Shown piece after piece: positions 1-8,568 of a stretch of 64,000 nt of DNA. The stretch covers positions 62,001 through 126,000 of the forward strand of contig JAGNIU010000004.1 of NCBI GenBank assembly GCA_018000995.1, in the 5' to 3' direction. This stretch comes from Bacteroidia bacterium (lineage in GTDB: Bacteria > Bacteroidota > Bacteroidia > B-17B0 > Aurantibacillaceae). The translations under genes and the position numbers were made by a program. The notes under the pieces were generated by a model. It had not been told where the DNA came from, searched no databases, and saw only the letters and a program-made list of their open reading frames with translations. Every line of letters begins with the position of its first letter. Positions within the stretch are counted from its first letter, which is position 1.

Positions 1-1
1 G

Positions 2-457
2 TCCCGAATTTTAGTCGTATGCCTCGGTAACATTTGTCGTTCCCCTTTAGCAGAAGGCATTTTATTACACCTCGTTAACGAAAAGAATCTAGCCCTTACA
101 ATTGATTCAGCCGGAACATCCGATTATCATATTGGTGAAGCGCCTGATGCAAGAACAACTTCTAATGCTAAAAAACACAATATAGATTTATCACCTTTAC
201 GAGCGCGACAATTTGTTGTGGAAGATTTTGATTTGTTTGATAAAATTTATGTGATGGATAAAAGCAATTTGCAAAATGTTTTGAAGTTGGCGCGTAATGA
301 AGAGGATAAACAAAAAGTAGATTTATTTTTAAACATTTCGCATCCAAATGGAAATATGGAAGTACCAGATCCTTATTTTGGTGGTGAAGCCGGTTTCGAA
401 AATGTGTTTCAAATGGTTTGGGAGGCCTCGAAAAAATTAGTGCATTCGATAAAATAA
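2..457 (+). CDS. Low-molecular-weight protein tyrosine phosphatase (5' end cut by window)
   Basis: Cytosolic phosphatase that removes phosphate from tyrosine residues (or arginine in some relatives) through a cysteinyl-phosphate intermediate. The reading frame is open from base 2 and begins S-R-I-L-V-V-C-L-G-N-I-C-R-S-P; the C-x5-R-S loop (Cys codon at 20, Arg codon at 38) is the family P-loop and normally sits within the first 15-20 residues, so only a few residues are missing upstream. The general-acid segment V-P-D-P-Y-F-G lies near the C-terminus, as expected. An internal ATG at 218 is too late to be the start because it would remove the active site. In Bacteroidota such enzymes can be free-standing or tied to capsule export; no partner is visible here. 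Confidence 0.93.
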   Translation, partial: SRILVVCLGNICRSPLAEGILLHLVNEKNLALTIDSAGTSDYHIGEAPDARTTSNAKKHNIDLSPLRARQFVVEDFDLFDKIYVMDKSNLQNVLKLARNEEDKQKVDLFLNISHPNGNMEVPDPYFGGEAGFENVFQMVWEASKKLVHSIK

Positions 458-461
458 AATG

Positions 462-540
462 GAACGCTGATGACGCAGATCTCTATGATTAGATATGATT
501 TAATCTGCGTAAATCGTAATAATCAGCGTTATCTGCGTTC
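462..540. repeat. Palindromic intergenic repeat, family A
   Basis: About 79 bases bounded by GAACGC and its inverted copy GCGTTC, with internal CGCAGAT / ATCTGCG and CTGAT / ATCAG inverted pairs. It fills nearly the whole gap between two convergent genes and may double as a transcription terminator. It resembles short interspersed palindromes that I recall from many Bacteroidota genomes; only one copy is in this window. Confidence 0.55.
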
Positions 541-547
541 TATAATA

Positions 548-1819
548 TCAATAACCGTACTTCTCTTTCCAACGTTGTTTTAAAAAAGCGCGCAATTCAT
601 TTTCGCGGGGATTGTTGTTGGGATTGTAAAATAATTTTCCGGAGAGTTGTGTTGGTAAAAATTCTAAATCAATAAAATTATTTTCGTGAGCGTGGGCGTA
701 TTGATAATCCTTTCCGTAATCTAAATTCTTCATCAACTTAGTTGGCGCGTTTCTTAAATGTAAAGGCACAGGTAAATCTCCTGTTTGCCGAACAGCAGCA
801 ATTGCATCATCAATCGCTAAATAAGCTGCGTTACTTTTTGCGGAACAAGCTAAATAAGTTGCGGTTTGTGATAATACAATTCTGCCTTCAGGCATTCCAA
901 TTACATTTACCGCCTGAAAACAATTATTGGCAATCACTAATGCTGTTGGATTTGCATTTCCAATATCTTCACTCGCTAAAATCAACATTCGTCGTGCAAT
1001 AAATAAGGGATCTTCCCCACCCTCTAACATTCTTGCTAACCAATACACGGCTCCATTTGGATCGGAGCCTCGCATCGATTTTATAAATGCAGAAATAATA
1101 TCGTAATGTTGCTCTCCGTTTTTATCGTACAGCGCCAAATTATTTTGAATACATTTTAAAACGAATTCATTAGTTACAACAACATCATTAGTTGTAGTTG
1201 AATTCACAACAATTTCTAAAGCATTCAATAATTTTCTGGCATCACCACCCGAAACTCTGAACAAAGCTTCTGTTTCTTTTAAATCAATTTTCTTTTTGCT
1301 CAGAAATTCATCTTTTTCAATCGCATTTTTTACAATATCTAATAAATGCTGTTCTTCTAAATGTTTTAAAACATAAATCTGACAACGTGATAATAAAGCG
1401 GGAATAACTTCAAAACTCGGATTTTCAGTAGTTGCGCCAATCAAAGTCACAATTCCTTTTTCCACAGCTCCTAATAATGAATCCTGCTGCGATTTACTGA
1501 AGCGGTGAATCTCATCAATAAACAAAACAGGTTTATCTTGTGTAAATAAATTATTTTGTTGCGCTTTTTCAATCACTTCCCTAACATCTTTCACACCCGA
1601 ATTAATAGCGCTTAATGCATAAAATGGTCGTTTTAATGCTTGAGAAATTATTAATGCTAATGTAGTTTTACCAACACCGGGTGGTCCCCATAAAATAAGT
1701 GATGGCAACAAATTTTGAGAAATAGCATTACGCAAAGCCGTGCCTTCACCAATTATGTGCTCTTGGCCAGTATAACTGTTCAAATCTTTTGGCCTCACCC
1801 TCTCGGCTAATGGTTGCAT
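548..1819 (-). CDS. rarA: Replication-associated recombination protein A (AAA+ ATPase)
   Basis: RarA/MgsA, a tetrameric AAA+ clamp-loader-like ATPase acting at stalled replication forks. Visible in order: the N-terminal signature Q-P-L-A-E-R-V-R-P, Walker [10 protein letters not shown], Walker [10 protein letters not shown], sensor G-A-T-T-E-N-P-S-F, and the C-terminal MgsA-type helical region with M-R-G-S-D-P-N-G-A and [12 protein letters not shown] chose the ATG at 1819, directly before Q-P-L-A-E-R; the frame stays open to an ATG at 1870, but the extra 17 residues are basic, unlike the family, and would leave only 15 bases to the divergent gene. Length from 1819 is about 423 residues, normal for the family. 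Confidence 0.93.
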   Translation of the reverse strand: MQPLAERVRPKDLNSYTGQEHIIGEGTALRNAISQNLLPSLILWGPPGVGKTTLALIISQALKRPFYALSAINSGVKDVREVIEKAQQNNLFTQDKPVLFIDEIHRFSKSQQDSLLGAVEKGIVTLIGATTENPSFEVIPALLSRCQIYVLKHLEEQHLLDIVKNAIEKDEFLSKKKIDLKETEALFRVSGGDARKLLNALEIVVNSTTTNDVVVTNEFVLKCIQNNLALYDKNGEQHYDIISAFIKSMRGSDPNGAVYWLARMLEGGEDPLFIARRMLILASEDIGNANPTALVIANNCFQAVNVIGMPEGRIVLSQTATYLACSAKSNAAYLAIDDAIAAVRQTGDLPVPLHLRNAPTKLMKNLDYGKDYQYAHAHENNFIDLEFLPTQLSGKLFYNPNNNPRENELRAFLKQRWKEKYGY

Positions 1820-1885
1820 GTTAGCTTTTTTAACTTTTAATTTGTAGGTAAAAGTATTACATTTACCCATATATAAATAACAATT

Positions 1886-2371
1886 ATGTCAACAAAAAAC
1901 GCACTTAAATTTTTATTTGTCACCGCTATAGTGGTATTGTTTGTTAATGCAACTTTAAAAGAAAAAGATCCATTAGGTAAGCGTGTTTATAATGTCATTC
2001 ACATTGAAGTGAAAGATGGTGTAAATGGTAAAAAAGGTGCAACCGACGAATTAGAGTTTAAAGACGGAAGACTTTTTAGCACCTATTTATTTGATAAGTT
2101 TGAATACAAATGGTTAAAGTACAAGGTAAACAAAGACTCAACCTATATTGATGAAACTGAAACTGAGATTTCCTATTTTGAAGTAGAATGCAGTTACACT
2201 GATGACAAAGACCAAACTTTTATCATGAAATGTGTAATTGATAATTTTGATATTGACGGTGAGATTAAAATCACAAAAAATGATAAGTTGAAAAAGATGT
2301 TTGTGTTTAATGGTAAAGAGAAATACTCGAAACCTAAAAAGAAGAAAGAGGATAAAGACAAGGATAAATAA
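1886..2371 (+). CDS. Hypothetical membrane-anchored or secreted protein
   Basis: Not recognised. 161 residues. The N-terminus has a hydrophobic stretch (residues about 8-23, F-L-F-V-T-A-I-V-V-L-F-V) that could be a signal peptide or single anchor. The middle is rich in charged residues and alternating beta-type sequence. The last 15 residues are almost all Lys, Asp and Glu. It is transcribed divergently from rarA and is followed after 49 bases by a lipoprotein msrA on the same strand, so the two may share a promoter. No catalytic motif is visible. Confidence 0.75.
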   Translation: MSTKNALKFLFVTAIVVLFVNATLKEKDPLGKRVYNVIHIEVKDGVNGKKGATDELEFKDGRLFSTYLFDKFEYKWLKYKVNKDSTYIDETETEISYFEVECSYTDDKDQTFIMKCVIDNFDIDGEIKITKNDKLKKMFVFNGKEKYSKPKKKKEDKDKDK

Positions 2372-2420
2372 TTGTAAGGATTGGATTTTCTGTTCGTCTG
2401 TATATTAAAACCAATACAGT

Positions 2421-3077
2421 ATGAATTTAAAACTTAAATATTCGGTAGCTGTAACATTGTTTACAGCTATTTTTTTTACTGCATGCGGACAAAAACCGGC
2501 AACAAAACAGATTTCAACCATGGAGACAAAATCAAATACAGGAACAATAGACACCGCGACATTTGGAGCGGGTTGCTTTTGGTGTGTAGAAGCCGTTTTT
2601 CAGCGCCTTGATGGAGTTATTAAAGTAGAATCGGGTTATTCGGGGGGACATGTAAAAAATCCTGCTTATCGCGAAGTTTGTAACGGAACAACCGGTCACG
2701 CCGAAGTTTGTCAGATTACTTACGACAAAAGTAAAATTGGATTTAAAGATTTGTTAGAAGTGTTTTGGAAAACCCACGATCCTACTACATTGAATGCTCA
2801 GGGTAACGACCACGGCACCCAATATCGTTCGGCCGTTTTTTATCATAATGCTGAACAAAAAGAGTTAGCTGAAAAATATAAAGCTGAATTAAATAAATCA
2901 GGGGCTTGGGAAAATCCTGTTGTAACTGAGGTTTCGCCTTATATCTCTTTTTACATTGCAGATGATTATCATCAGAATTATTTTAATCAAAATGGTGGCG
3001 AACCTTATTGTCGCTTTGTAATACAACCCAAGGTTGAAAAATTTGAGAAAGTGTTTAAAGATAAAATGAAGAAATAA
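2421..3077 (+). CDS. msrA: Peptide-methionine (S)-S-oxide reductase, lipoprotein form
   Basis: Reduces methionine-S-sulfoxide in damaged proteins. The catalytic motif G-C-F-W-C is at residues 51-55 (nucleophile Cys52), followed by S-G-Y-S-G-G and the substrate-contacting W-K-T-H-D-P-T-T and D-H-G-T-Q-Y-R-S segments typical of MsrA. Unlike cytosolic MsrA it begins with a hydrophobic leader ending F-T-A-C-G (lipobox Cys22), so it should be a lipoprotein acting in the periplasm or at the outer membrane. About 25 residues of low-complexity linker separate the lipobox and the enzyme. A clear rho-independent terminator follows. Confidence 0.96.
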   Translation: MNLKLKYSVAVTLFTAIFFTACGQKPATKQISTMETKSNTGTIDTATFGAGCFWCVEAVFQRLDGVIKVESGYSGGHVKNPAYREVCNGTTGHAEVCQITYDKSKIGFKDLLEVFWKTHDPTTLNAQGNDHGTQYRSAVFYHNAEQKELAEKYKAELNKSGAWENPVVTEVSPYISFYIADDYHQNYFNQNGGEPYCRFVIQPKVEKFEKVFKDKMKK

Positions 3078-3080
3078 AAA

Positions 3081-3109
3081 AAAGCCCCTGAATAATTCGG
3101 GGGCTTTTT
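3081..3109. terminator. Bidirectional rho-independent terminator
   Basis: Stem A-G-C-C-C-C-T-G-A-A / T-T-C-G-G-G-G-G-C-T with a three-base loop, A-run before and T-run after. It lies between the convergent msrA and the SRPBCC protein and can serve both. Confidence 0.85.
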
Positions 3110-3127
3110 AATTACAAAAGGTTTTTA

Positions 3128-4150
3128 TTATTTATTGCCTGGTAAAACGTAATAAATATTCGTTAACCATTTAGCGGTATCTTTTTCTGTCATTGGGTCT
3201 GTTACATATTCCTCAACAACATAACTCTGCATCGGTAAATTTTTCTCTTTCATATATGTATCCATAGCAATATGTGCATTCATACTGTTAGCCGGAGAAC
3301 CATAATATTCGATATGCAAAACTTTAGAGGCCGGAACAGAAATACTTTCCCAACCTTTCGCTTTAGTTCCTGATGACACACACATTACAGCCGCACAATC
3401 AGTTTCATGATTTTCTTCATCCCATTTGTAATAAATTGTAGTCGGTGACATTGTCGGCTGAATTTTATCTTTTTCCAAGTCTGCCATAATCTTTGGCCAA
3501 TTTTCTCCTAAAAACTCGGTTAGTTTTACCAAGTTGTCGTCTGTTTTTATTGTAGCGCGTTTACCAACAAAAGTTTTTGCAGTCCAATCTATTTCTTTTA
3601 CTTCATAATTAGCAGCAGTTGGAGCGGCCGGCATACTTTCAATTGCTTTTTTTAATTTAGCTAATCCACTTTCAAAATCTGCACCCATCATTTTATCCAT
3701 ATTCATGAATAACATAATAGCTCTACTCATAAAAGCAAAGTCCATTTGAATTCCCCAAGTAACATTTGTACCTGCCTCTTTACCATTAACCACGAAGAAT
3801 GTTTTTGAATCACCCATTCCTTCGAAAGTTAGTTTTTGAAGTAAAGTGTCGCCACTCACACCTGTAATTTGTAAAGTTCCGGTTCCCACTTCATCATTAC
3901 CAACCCAAGAGTAACCGTATCCGGGCTGACCCATTTCACCTAAATAAGTTACTTTCATTTGAGGGTCTCTTTCTGACCATGGCGACCATTGTTCCTGAAA
4001 GAATTTAAGATCAGCCATTTTTGCTTTTACCACATCCACTGACGCGGTAATGTTAGTTGATCGAACCACAGTTGCGTCCTTAGGACCAACTAAACAAAGA
4101 ATAAGGTAGATGACTGTTAAGCCAATAATTACGTATAAAACTTTTTTCAT
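3128..4150 (-). CDS. SRPBCC family / GyrI-like effector-binding domain protein
   Basis: About 340 residues. It starts M-K-K-V-L-Y-V-I-I-G-L with one N-terminal membrane segment (residues about 3-20). Residues about 30-185 look like an SRPBCC (polyketide cyclase-type) lipid- or ligand-binding fold (W-S-P-W-S-E-R-D-P, then T-Y-L-G-E-M-G-Q-P-G-Y-G-Y-S-W-V-G-N-D-E). The C-terminal 150 residues match a GyrI-like/AraC effector-binding domain (F-V-G-K-R-A-T-I, Y-Y-K-W-D, H-I-E-Y-Y-G). This pairing is common in Bacteroidota membrane-anchored proteins of unknown role; ligand sequestration or sensing is inference. An upstream in-frame start at 4243 was rejected because it would overlap the divergent thioesterase gene and adds a non-signal-like 31 residues. 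Confidence 0.82.
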   Translation of the reverse strand: MKKVLYVIIGLTVIYLILCLVGPKDATVVRSTNITASVDVVKAKMADLKFFQEQWSPWSERDPQMKVTYLGEMGQPGYGYSWVGNDEVGTGTLQITGVSGDTLLQKLTFEGMGDSKTFFVVNGKEAGTNVTWGIQMDFAFMSRAIMLFMNMDKMMGADFESGLAKLKKAIESMPAAPTAANYEVKEIDWTAKTFVGKRATIKTDDNLVKLTEFLGENWPKIMADLEKDKIQPTMSPTTIYYKWDEENHETDCAAVMCVSSGTKAKGWESISVPASKVLHIEYYGSPANSMNAHIAMDTYMKEKNLPMQSYVVEEYVTDPMTEKDTAKWLTNIYYVLPGNK

Positions 4151-4201
4151 TTTTTTTAGTTTAAATTTATGGTTTAAAGATATAAAAAATAGATACTGTT
4201 T

Positions 4202-4630
4202 ATGGAAAATAACTTGATTGAAAAATATATTGCTAATAACCACTTTGGGAAATTACTGGGGATGGATTTTAAAATTATAAGTGATGGGAATGTTGAGTAT
4301 TATTTAACTATTAGCAAAAATCATTTAGCTACTCCAAATTCTGCACATGGCGGAGTAATTTCGTCGCTTGTTGATGCTGCTTTAGGCGTGGCAGGATTAA
4401 GTATGGTTTATAAAGAAAATAAAGTCGTAAGTACCGTTGAATATAAAACCAATTTTATGAATCCGGCCTTGTTAAACGATGAACTTAAGGCTGTGGCAAA
4501 AGTTGAACAAAGAGGAAAAAGAATATTAATTATTAGTTGCGATGTTTTTGCCACAAATCGTAATAATACAATAATTGCTAAGGCTATTGGTACTTTTAAT
4601 GCTTACGACGCCGTAAAAGCAGGATATTAA
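4202..4630 (+). CDS. PaaI-family hotdog thioesterase
   Basis: 142-residue single hotdog domain. The helix motif H-G-G-V-I-S-S-L-V-D-A-A-L-G is the PaaI/4HBT signature, with His-Gly-Gly starting the central helix and Asp as a likely catalytic residue; N-S-A before it and the strand V-S-T-V-E-Y-K-T-N-F after it fit. It should hydrolyse an acyl-CoA (aryl or medium-chain) in the cytosol as a tetramer. It is divergent from the SRPBCC protein and stands alone, so the substrate cannot be read from context. Confidence 0.88.
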   Translation: MENNLIEKYIANNHFGKLLGMDFKIISDGNVEYYLTISKNHLATPNSAHGGVISSLVDAALGVAGLSMVYKENKVVSTVEYKTNFMNPALLNDELKAVAKVEQRGKRILIISCDVFATNRNNTIIAKAIGTFNAYDAVKAGY

Positions 4631-4710
4631 AGGGTTTATTAACAATTTAGTTTTAATTTATTGACTGAAAATGTAAAAAAAACAAGCAATATTTAAATAC
4701 CTTTATTTTT

Positions 4711-5256
4711 ATGACTAAAAGTATTTATTTTTTGGCGCTATTTATACTATCCATCAGCATAAAAGCCCAAACACTTACTCTTACAGAGCTTATAGCGTCA
4801 CCAAGAACCCAATCTAGCGTTTTTGGGGATAAACTAACCGCCAAAAAATGGGAACAACATGGTTATGAAGTAAACAAAGACAGTGGATTTGTAAGATTAA
4901 CCTGGATGATAAAAAATAATTACAACGATCTTAAATCCTACTTCCAATATTACCAATCGGATGCTGATAGCGTAGAAAATTATACCATTTATCAGTTTTC
5001 TGACCGTGATGCTTTCAACTCTTATAAATCTGATTTAAAGAAATTGGGATATAAATTACAAAAAGAGAAAAAGAAAAAAGGTAAGAAGAAAGAAAAGAAT
5101 AAATACAAAGACAAAGAAGAACTTTATTTAGCAGATAAAAATTCGTCATTGCTTAGCCTTAAAGAGGTTTTTTTATTGGGATTCAATACTTTTTTAGTGA
5201 CCTCTTACAATTCAAAATCGCGCGTTGCGAAAAATATTTTGGAAGACGAAAAATAA
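4711..5256 (+). CDS. Secreted protein of unknown function, tandem paralogue 1
   Basis: Not recognised. 181 residues with a signal peptide ending around S-I-K-A-Q (residue 20). It is a clear paralogue of the next gene: both have the signal peptide followed by Q-T-L and E-L-I, then F-V-R-x-T-W, N-x-Y-x-D-L-K-S-Y, E-N-x-x-I-Y-Q-F-S, Y-K-S-D-L-K and G-Y-K-L, then a lysine-rich stretch, then a C-terminal segment with E-V-F, G-x-N-T-F and S-Y. The lysine-rich insert (residues about 108-132) looks disordered. The two genes are 9 bases apart and surely co-transcribed. Periplasmic or outer-surface location is inferred from the signal peptide. Confidence 0.82.
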   Translation: MTKSIYFLALFILSISIKAQTLTLTELIASPRTQSSVFGDKLTAKKWEQHGYEVNKDSGFVRLTWMIKNNYNDLKSYFQYYQSDADSVENYTIYQFSDRDAFNSYKSDLKKLGYKLQKEKKKKGKKKEKNKYKDKEELYLADKNSSLLSLKEVFLLGFNTFLVTSYNSKSRVAKNILEDEK

Positions 5257-5265
5257 CGAGCTGAA

Positions 5266-5820
5266 TTGAAAACCAAACATTTTATAATTATCGTATCTGT
5301 TTTTGTAAGCTTATTTAGCAAGGCGCAAACTTTAAGCGCTGATGAGCTTATTTACTTTCCTCACCAGGATCCTGACACTATAACCCAGCAATTAGTTGCA
5401 AAAGGTTGGGAAGCCAGTAACATTGAATTTATTACCGATAGTAATTTTGTTAGAAGAACTTGGGCAGTAAAAAATAAATATGATGATTTGAAGTCGTATT
5501 TAATTTTATACGAATACACCAGTGATACTTCAGAAAATCATATTATTTATCAGTTTTCCAGCCGACAAACCTTTCAGGGGTATAAAAGTGATTTAAAAAC
5601 GAAAGGCTATAAATTATTAGTTGAGAAGAAAAACAAAAAGAGAAGCAGGAAGAAAGATAAAGATATGGTTAAAGAAGTAGATGAAGCTTTTTATTCAGAC
5701 AAAAAAACATCTATCATTAACATAAGCGAAGTGTTTTTTTATGGTATGAATACGTTTATGATTCACTCCTATAAAACGCATTCAGCTCTAGGAAAAAATC
5801 TATTGCAGGACAGGCCTTAG
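5266..5820 (+). CDS. Secreted protein of unknown function, tandem paralogue 2
   Basis: Second member of the tandem pair, 184 residues, starting at TTG (5266) because no ATG precedes the signal peptide M-K-T-K-H-F-I-I-I-V-S-V-F ... S-K-A-Q. It carries the same conserved blocks as its neighbour and the same lysine/arginine-rich insert (K-K-R-S-R-K-K-D-K-D), with divergent linkers. The stop codon overlaps the convergent ABM-domain gene by 4 bases, so there is no room for a terminator hairpin. Confidence 0.82.
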   Translation: MKTKHFIIIVSVFVSLFSKAQTLSADELIYFPHQDPDTITQQLVAKGWEASNIEFITDSNFVRRTWAVKNKYDDLKSYLILYEYTSDTSENHIIYQFSSRQTFQGYKSDLKTKGYKLLVEKKNKKRSRKKDKDMVKEVDEAFYSDKKTSIINISEVFFYGMNTFMIHSYKTHSALGKNLLQDRP

Positions 5821-6107
5821 AATTTCAGTTCATCAACCGACCAAGCCTGAGGTTTTTCGTTAAAGAGTACTTTCGTTTTACTCCAAACACCGGCAAACAA
5901 TTCCGAATCACGGTAAGCGTTCAAAGAATCTTCGTTATCCCAAATACTATAAGTAAAGAAAACGTTATTATGAAGTTTATCTTGTAACAACTCAACATGT
6001 GAACAACCCTTAAAACCTGCTATCAGTTTCCAGTTAGTTTTAAAAATGGCTTTAAAATCTTCCACCTTATCAGGCTGAAAAGACATTTTTACAATACGCT
6101 TAATCAT
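5817..6107 (-). CDS. ABM-domain (antibiotic biosynthesis monooxygenase-like) protein
   Basis: 96 residues forming one dimeric alpha-beta barrel (ABM) domain: I-K-R-I-V-K-M-S-F-Q-P at the first strand, G-C-S-H-V-E-L-L-Q-D in the second, F-T-Y-S-I-W-D-N-E-D-S-L-N-A-Y-R in the third strand and helix. Such proteins act as small cofactor-free monooxygenases, haem-degrading enzymes or have no known activity; nothing here discriminates. Its start overlaps the end of the upstream SAM-hydrolase gene by 8 bases, so the two are translationally coupled. Confidence 0.85.
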   Translation of the reverse strand: MIKRIVKMSFQPDKVEDFKAIFKTNWKLIAGFKGCSHVELLQDKLHNNVFFTYSIWDNEDSLNAYRDSELFAGVWSKTKVLFNEKPQAWSVDELKF

Positions 6108-6918
6108 TAAATTCTATAATTAAATTAAAATCGAAACTCCGCCCTACTTCGCGTGGGTACAACATTTTATAAGCCGATTTACCATTTAAGGCAATCTCTA
6201 AATATCCAAAACCATTAAACATAGCTAAGGCGTCCCCTACTTTTACGTCATCATAGGTCTCAGATATTTTACTAATGCGTGCGCCGGGCAACACAATACT
6301 GAACTTACGTTTGCCTAATGTCTTATAAAATTCATCCTTGGTAATATTGGTAATTATATTTCCAAAATCATCAATGTAAATAGATTTTCCTTTTAAATTA
6401 TCAGGTGTAGAAAAACTTGAAAACTGATAAGCTCTATAATAATCAGCCGTTTCCATACCAATATCTTTCAACTCTTTTCCGGCACTAATTTGAGCAGCCG
6501 CATCAACAAAAACATCCTTAATGAAAAAATTATGTTGGGTAGGACTATCATAATACAACTGATACACCTTCTCGTTAAAACCTTCATCCAGTAAAGTGAT
6601 TAATCCGTTATCGGGACAAATAATAAATTGATTTTTGTATTTAGTCACCAAATAACGGCTATTATCAACGTTATGGTTATTGTTCATGGCTTTAAAACCT
6701 AGAATAAACTTTACACCGACAAGATGAATGCTATTATCGGGAAAAAAGCCAATTGAGTTCTTTAATATAAATGCAGCATCTGAAATATTATTATCTTTGA
6801 TATCGCAGCTTAAATCAATAATTTGAACGTTATTTACTTTTTGTAACAAGCAAGCCTTAACGATGGCTAAATAAGGATCGCGGTAGCCCAAATCGGTTGT
6901 TAAGGTTACAATTGGCAT
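6100..6918 (-). CDS. SAM hydroxide adenosyltransferase (DUF62, SAM hydrolase)
   Basis: 272 residues. The N-terminus T-L-T-T-D-L-G-Y-R-D-P-Y contains the conserved Asp pair of the DUF62/fluorinase superfamily, and H-L-V-G-V, I-C-P-D-N-G-L-I-T and the C-terminal I-Y-I-D-D-F-G-N-I-I-T-N-I blocks follow in order. Most bacterial members split S-adenosylmethionine with hydroxide into adenosine and methionine; only rare marine actinobacterial members are halogenases, so hydrolase is the sensible call. It is divergent from phoH, a pairing I recall from many Bacteroidota. Confidence 0.88.
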   Translation of the reverse strand: MPIVTLTTDLGYRDPYLAIVKACLLQKVNNVQIIDLSCDIKDNNISDAAFILKNSIGFFPDNSIHLVGVKFILGFKAMNNNHNVDNSRYLVTKYKNQFIICPDNGLITLLDEGFNEKVYQLYYDSPTQHNFFIKDVFVDAAAQISAGKELKDIGMETADYYRAYQFSSFSTPDNLKGKSIYIDDFGNIITNITKDEFYKTLGKRKFSIVLPGARISKISETYDDVKVGDALAMFNGFGYLEIALNGKSAYKMLYPREVGRSFDFNLIIEFND

Positions 6919-7013
6919 AAACAGTGTAGCTCAAAAGTAAAGATTATTAAGAGTGCGTTTTTTATATAATTCAAGATTGATTAACAGCTTTATAAACATT
7001 TAATTTTAAAATT

Positions 7014-7955
7014 TTGTCAGAGAAAGTAATAGTATTAGATAGTGTTGAACCGGTTGAGATATACGGTGTTAATGATGTTAAGCTAAACATAATTAAGAAG
7101 CACTTTGGTAAACTAAAAATAGTTGCCAGAGGCTACAGCATTAAAGTTTTAGGAGACGATAACGAAATTAAACACTTCGAGAAAAAATTAAATCTCCTTA
7201 TTGAATATTATCACAAAAATGGTTTACTAACCGATAAGGTTATCGATCGTTTATTAGGTCCTAATGGCGATGAAATAATTGAAACCTCCGAATTACAAAA
7301 CGATATTATTTTATTTGGTAATAACGGATTAGTAGTTAAAGCCAAAACCGAAAATCAACGCCGTATGGTCTCTTCAATGGCCAAAAACGATATGATTTTT
7401 GCAATCGGTCCGGCCGGAACGGGAAAAACTTACACAGCTGTTGCCTTAGCGGTTCGTGCACTTAAAAACAAAGAAGTAAGAAGAATTATTTTAACTCGTC
7501 CCGCGGTTGAAGCAGGAGAAAATTTAGGTTTTTTACCCGGCGATTTAAAAGAGAAACTCGATCCATACATGCAACCACTTTATGATGCATTATCAGATAT
7601 GATTCCTGCCGATAAATTGGAACAACATATTGAAAACCGCGTGATTCAAATTGCACCATTAGCGTTTATGCGTGGACGAACTCTTGATAACGCTTTTGTT
7701 ATTTTGGATGAGGCGCAAAACACAACTGAGAGCCAAATGAAAATGTTCCTAACCCGAATGGGAAATAGTGCAAAATTTATAATTACCGGCGATGTAACTC
7801 AAATTGATTTACCTTCAAAACAACCTTCAGGATTATTGCAAGCTATCAAATACCTGAAAAAAGTTGAAGGCATCGATTTTATTGAATTAGACAGCCGCGA
7901 TGTGATTCGTCACCGACTTGTAAGTGCAATTATTCAAAGTTATGAAGGCAACTAA
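7014..7955 (+). CDS. PhoH family ATPase
   Basis: 313-residue PhoH-like P-loop ATPase/putative RNA helicase-associated protein. There is an N-terminal KH-like region (residues about 1-110), Walker A G-P-A-G-T-G-K-T, Walker B V-I-L-D-E-A-Q-N, and the family blocks R-P-A-V-E-A-G-E-x-L-G-F-L-P-G-D and T-G-D-V-T-Q-I-D-L-P. The start is TTG at 7014 (M-S-E-K-V-I-V-L); the next in-frame start lies well inside the conserved N-terminus. No Shine-Dalgarno is visible, in line with weak SD use in this phylum. It probably acts in RNA metabolism together with YbeY-type factors, which are not in the window. Confidence 0.94.
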   Translation: MSEKVIVLDSVEPVEIYGVNDVKLNIIKKHFGKLKIVARGYSIKVLGDDNEIKHFEKKLNLLIEYYHKNGLLTDKVIDRLLGPNGDEIIETSELQNDIILFGNNGLVVKAKTENQRRMVSSMAKNDMIFAIGPAGTGKTYTAVALAVRALKNKEVRRIILTRPAVEAGENLGFLPGDLKEKLDPYMQPLYDALSDMIPADKLEQHIENRVIQIAPLAFMRGRTLDNAFVILDEAQNTTESQMKMFLTRMGNSAKFIITGDVTQIDLPSKQPSGLLQAIKYLKKVEGIDFIELDSRDVIRHRLVSAIIQSYEGN

Positions 7956-7986
7956 AAAATATTTACTTTTATAGGGTAAACGTATT

Positions 7987-8568
7987 ATGAAAGATTTCAT
8001 TAAAAGCAGAATAAAAGCATCAGCAGATCTTAAAACATCCTTGTTAAGTAACGATGCCATCTTAACTACTATTAATTCTGTTGTTACAGATATTATTGAG
8101 TGTTATAAAAAAGACGGTAAAGTGCTTTGGGCCGGAAACGGTGGAAGCGCTGCCGATGCACAACATTTAGCAGCTGAACTAAGCGGTAGATTTTATTACG
8201 ATCGCCCTCCTTTATTTTCAGAAGCATTACATGTTAATACAAGTTACACAACAGCTGTAGCAAACGATTATAGTTACGATGAAATTTACGCGCGACTAAC
8301 CAGAGCAATGGGACGAAAAGGTGATGTATTAATTGGTATGTCGACCAGTGGAAACTCAGGCAACGTTGTTAAAGCTTTGGAAGTTGCCAATCAATTGGGA
8401 ATTATCACAGTTGGATTTACAGGAGAAACCGGTGGAAAAATGGCTGGCTTGTGTAAACACTTAGTAAATATTCCATCAAAAGATACACCACGTATTCAGG
8501 AATGTCACATGGTAATTGGCCATACTATTTGTGAGTTGGTTGAGATTAACTTGTTCCCTAAAAAATAA
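7987..8568 (+). CDS. gmhA: Sedoheptulose-7-phosphate isomerase (SIS domain)
   Basis: 193 residues, one SIS domain. The motif A-G-N-G-G-S-A-A-D-A-Q-H-L-A-A-E-L-S-G-R-F is the GmhA signature, and G-M-S-T-S-G-N-S-x-N-V and the C-terminal I-Q-E-C-H-M-x-x-G-H (zinc-binding His/Glu) also match. It converts sedoheptulose 7-phosphate to D-glycero-D-manno-heptose 7-phosphate, the first step to nucleotide-activated heptose. Its stop codon is followed at once by the start of the nucleotidyltransferase, so genes 7987-10602 form one operon. Only 31 bases separate it from phoH. Confidence 0.94.
   Translation: MKDFIKSRIKASADLKTSLLSNDAILTTINSVVTDIIECYKKDGKVLWAGNGGSAADAQHLAAELSGRFYYDRPPLFSEALHVNTSYTTAVANDYSYDEIYARLTRAMGRKGDVLIGMSTSGNSGNVVKALEVANQLGIITVGFTGETGGKMAGLCKHLVNIPSKDTPRIQECHMVIGHTICELVEINLFPKK

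Noticed and set aside
4151-4243. N-terminal extension of the SRPBCC/GyrI-like protein
   Set aside because: It would overlap the divergent thioesterase start and precede a much better start with a membrane anchor at 4150.
6100-6918. Possible fluorinase or chlorinase
   Set aside because: Halogenases are rare outliers of the DUF62 family; nothing in the context suggests halogenated products, so the SAM hydrolase call is kept.
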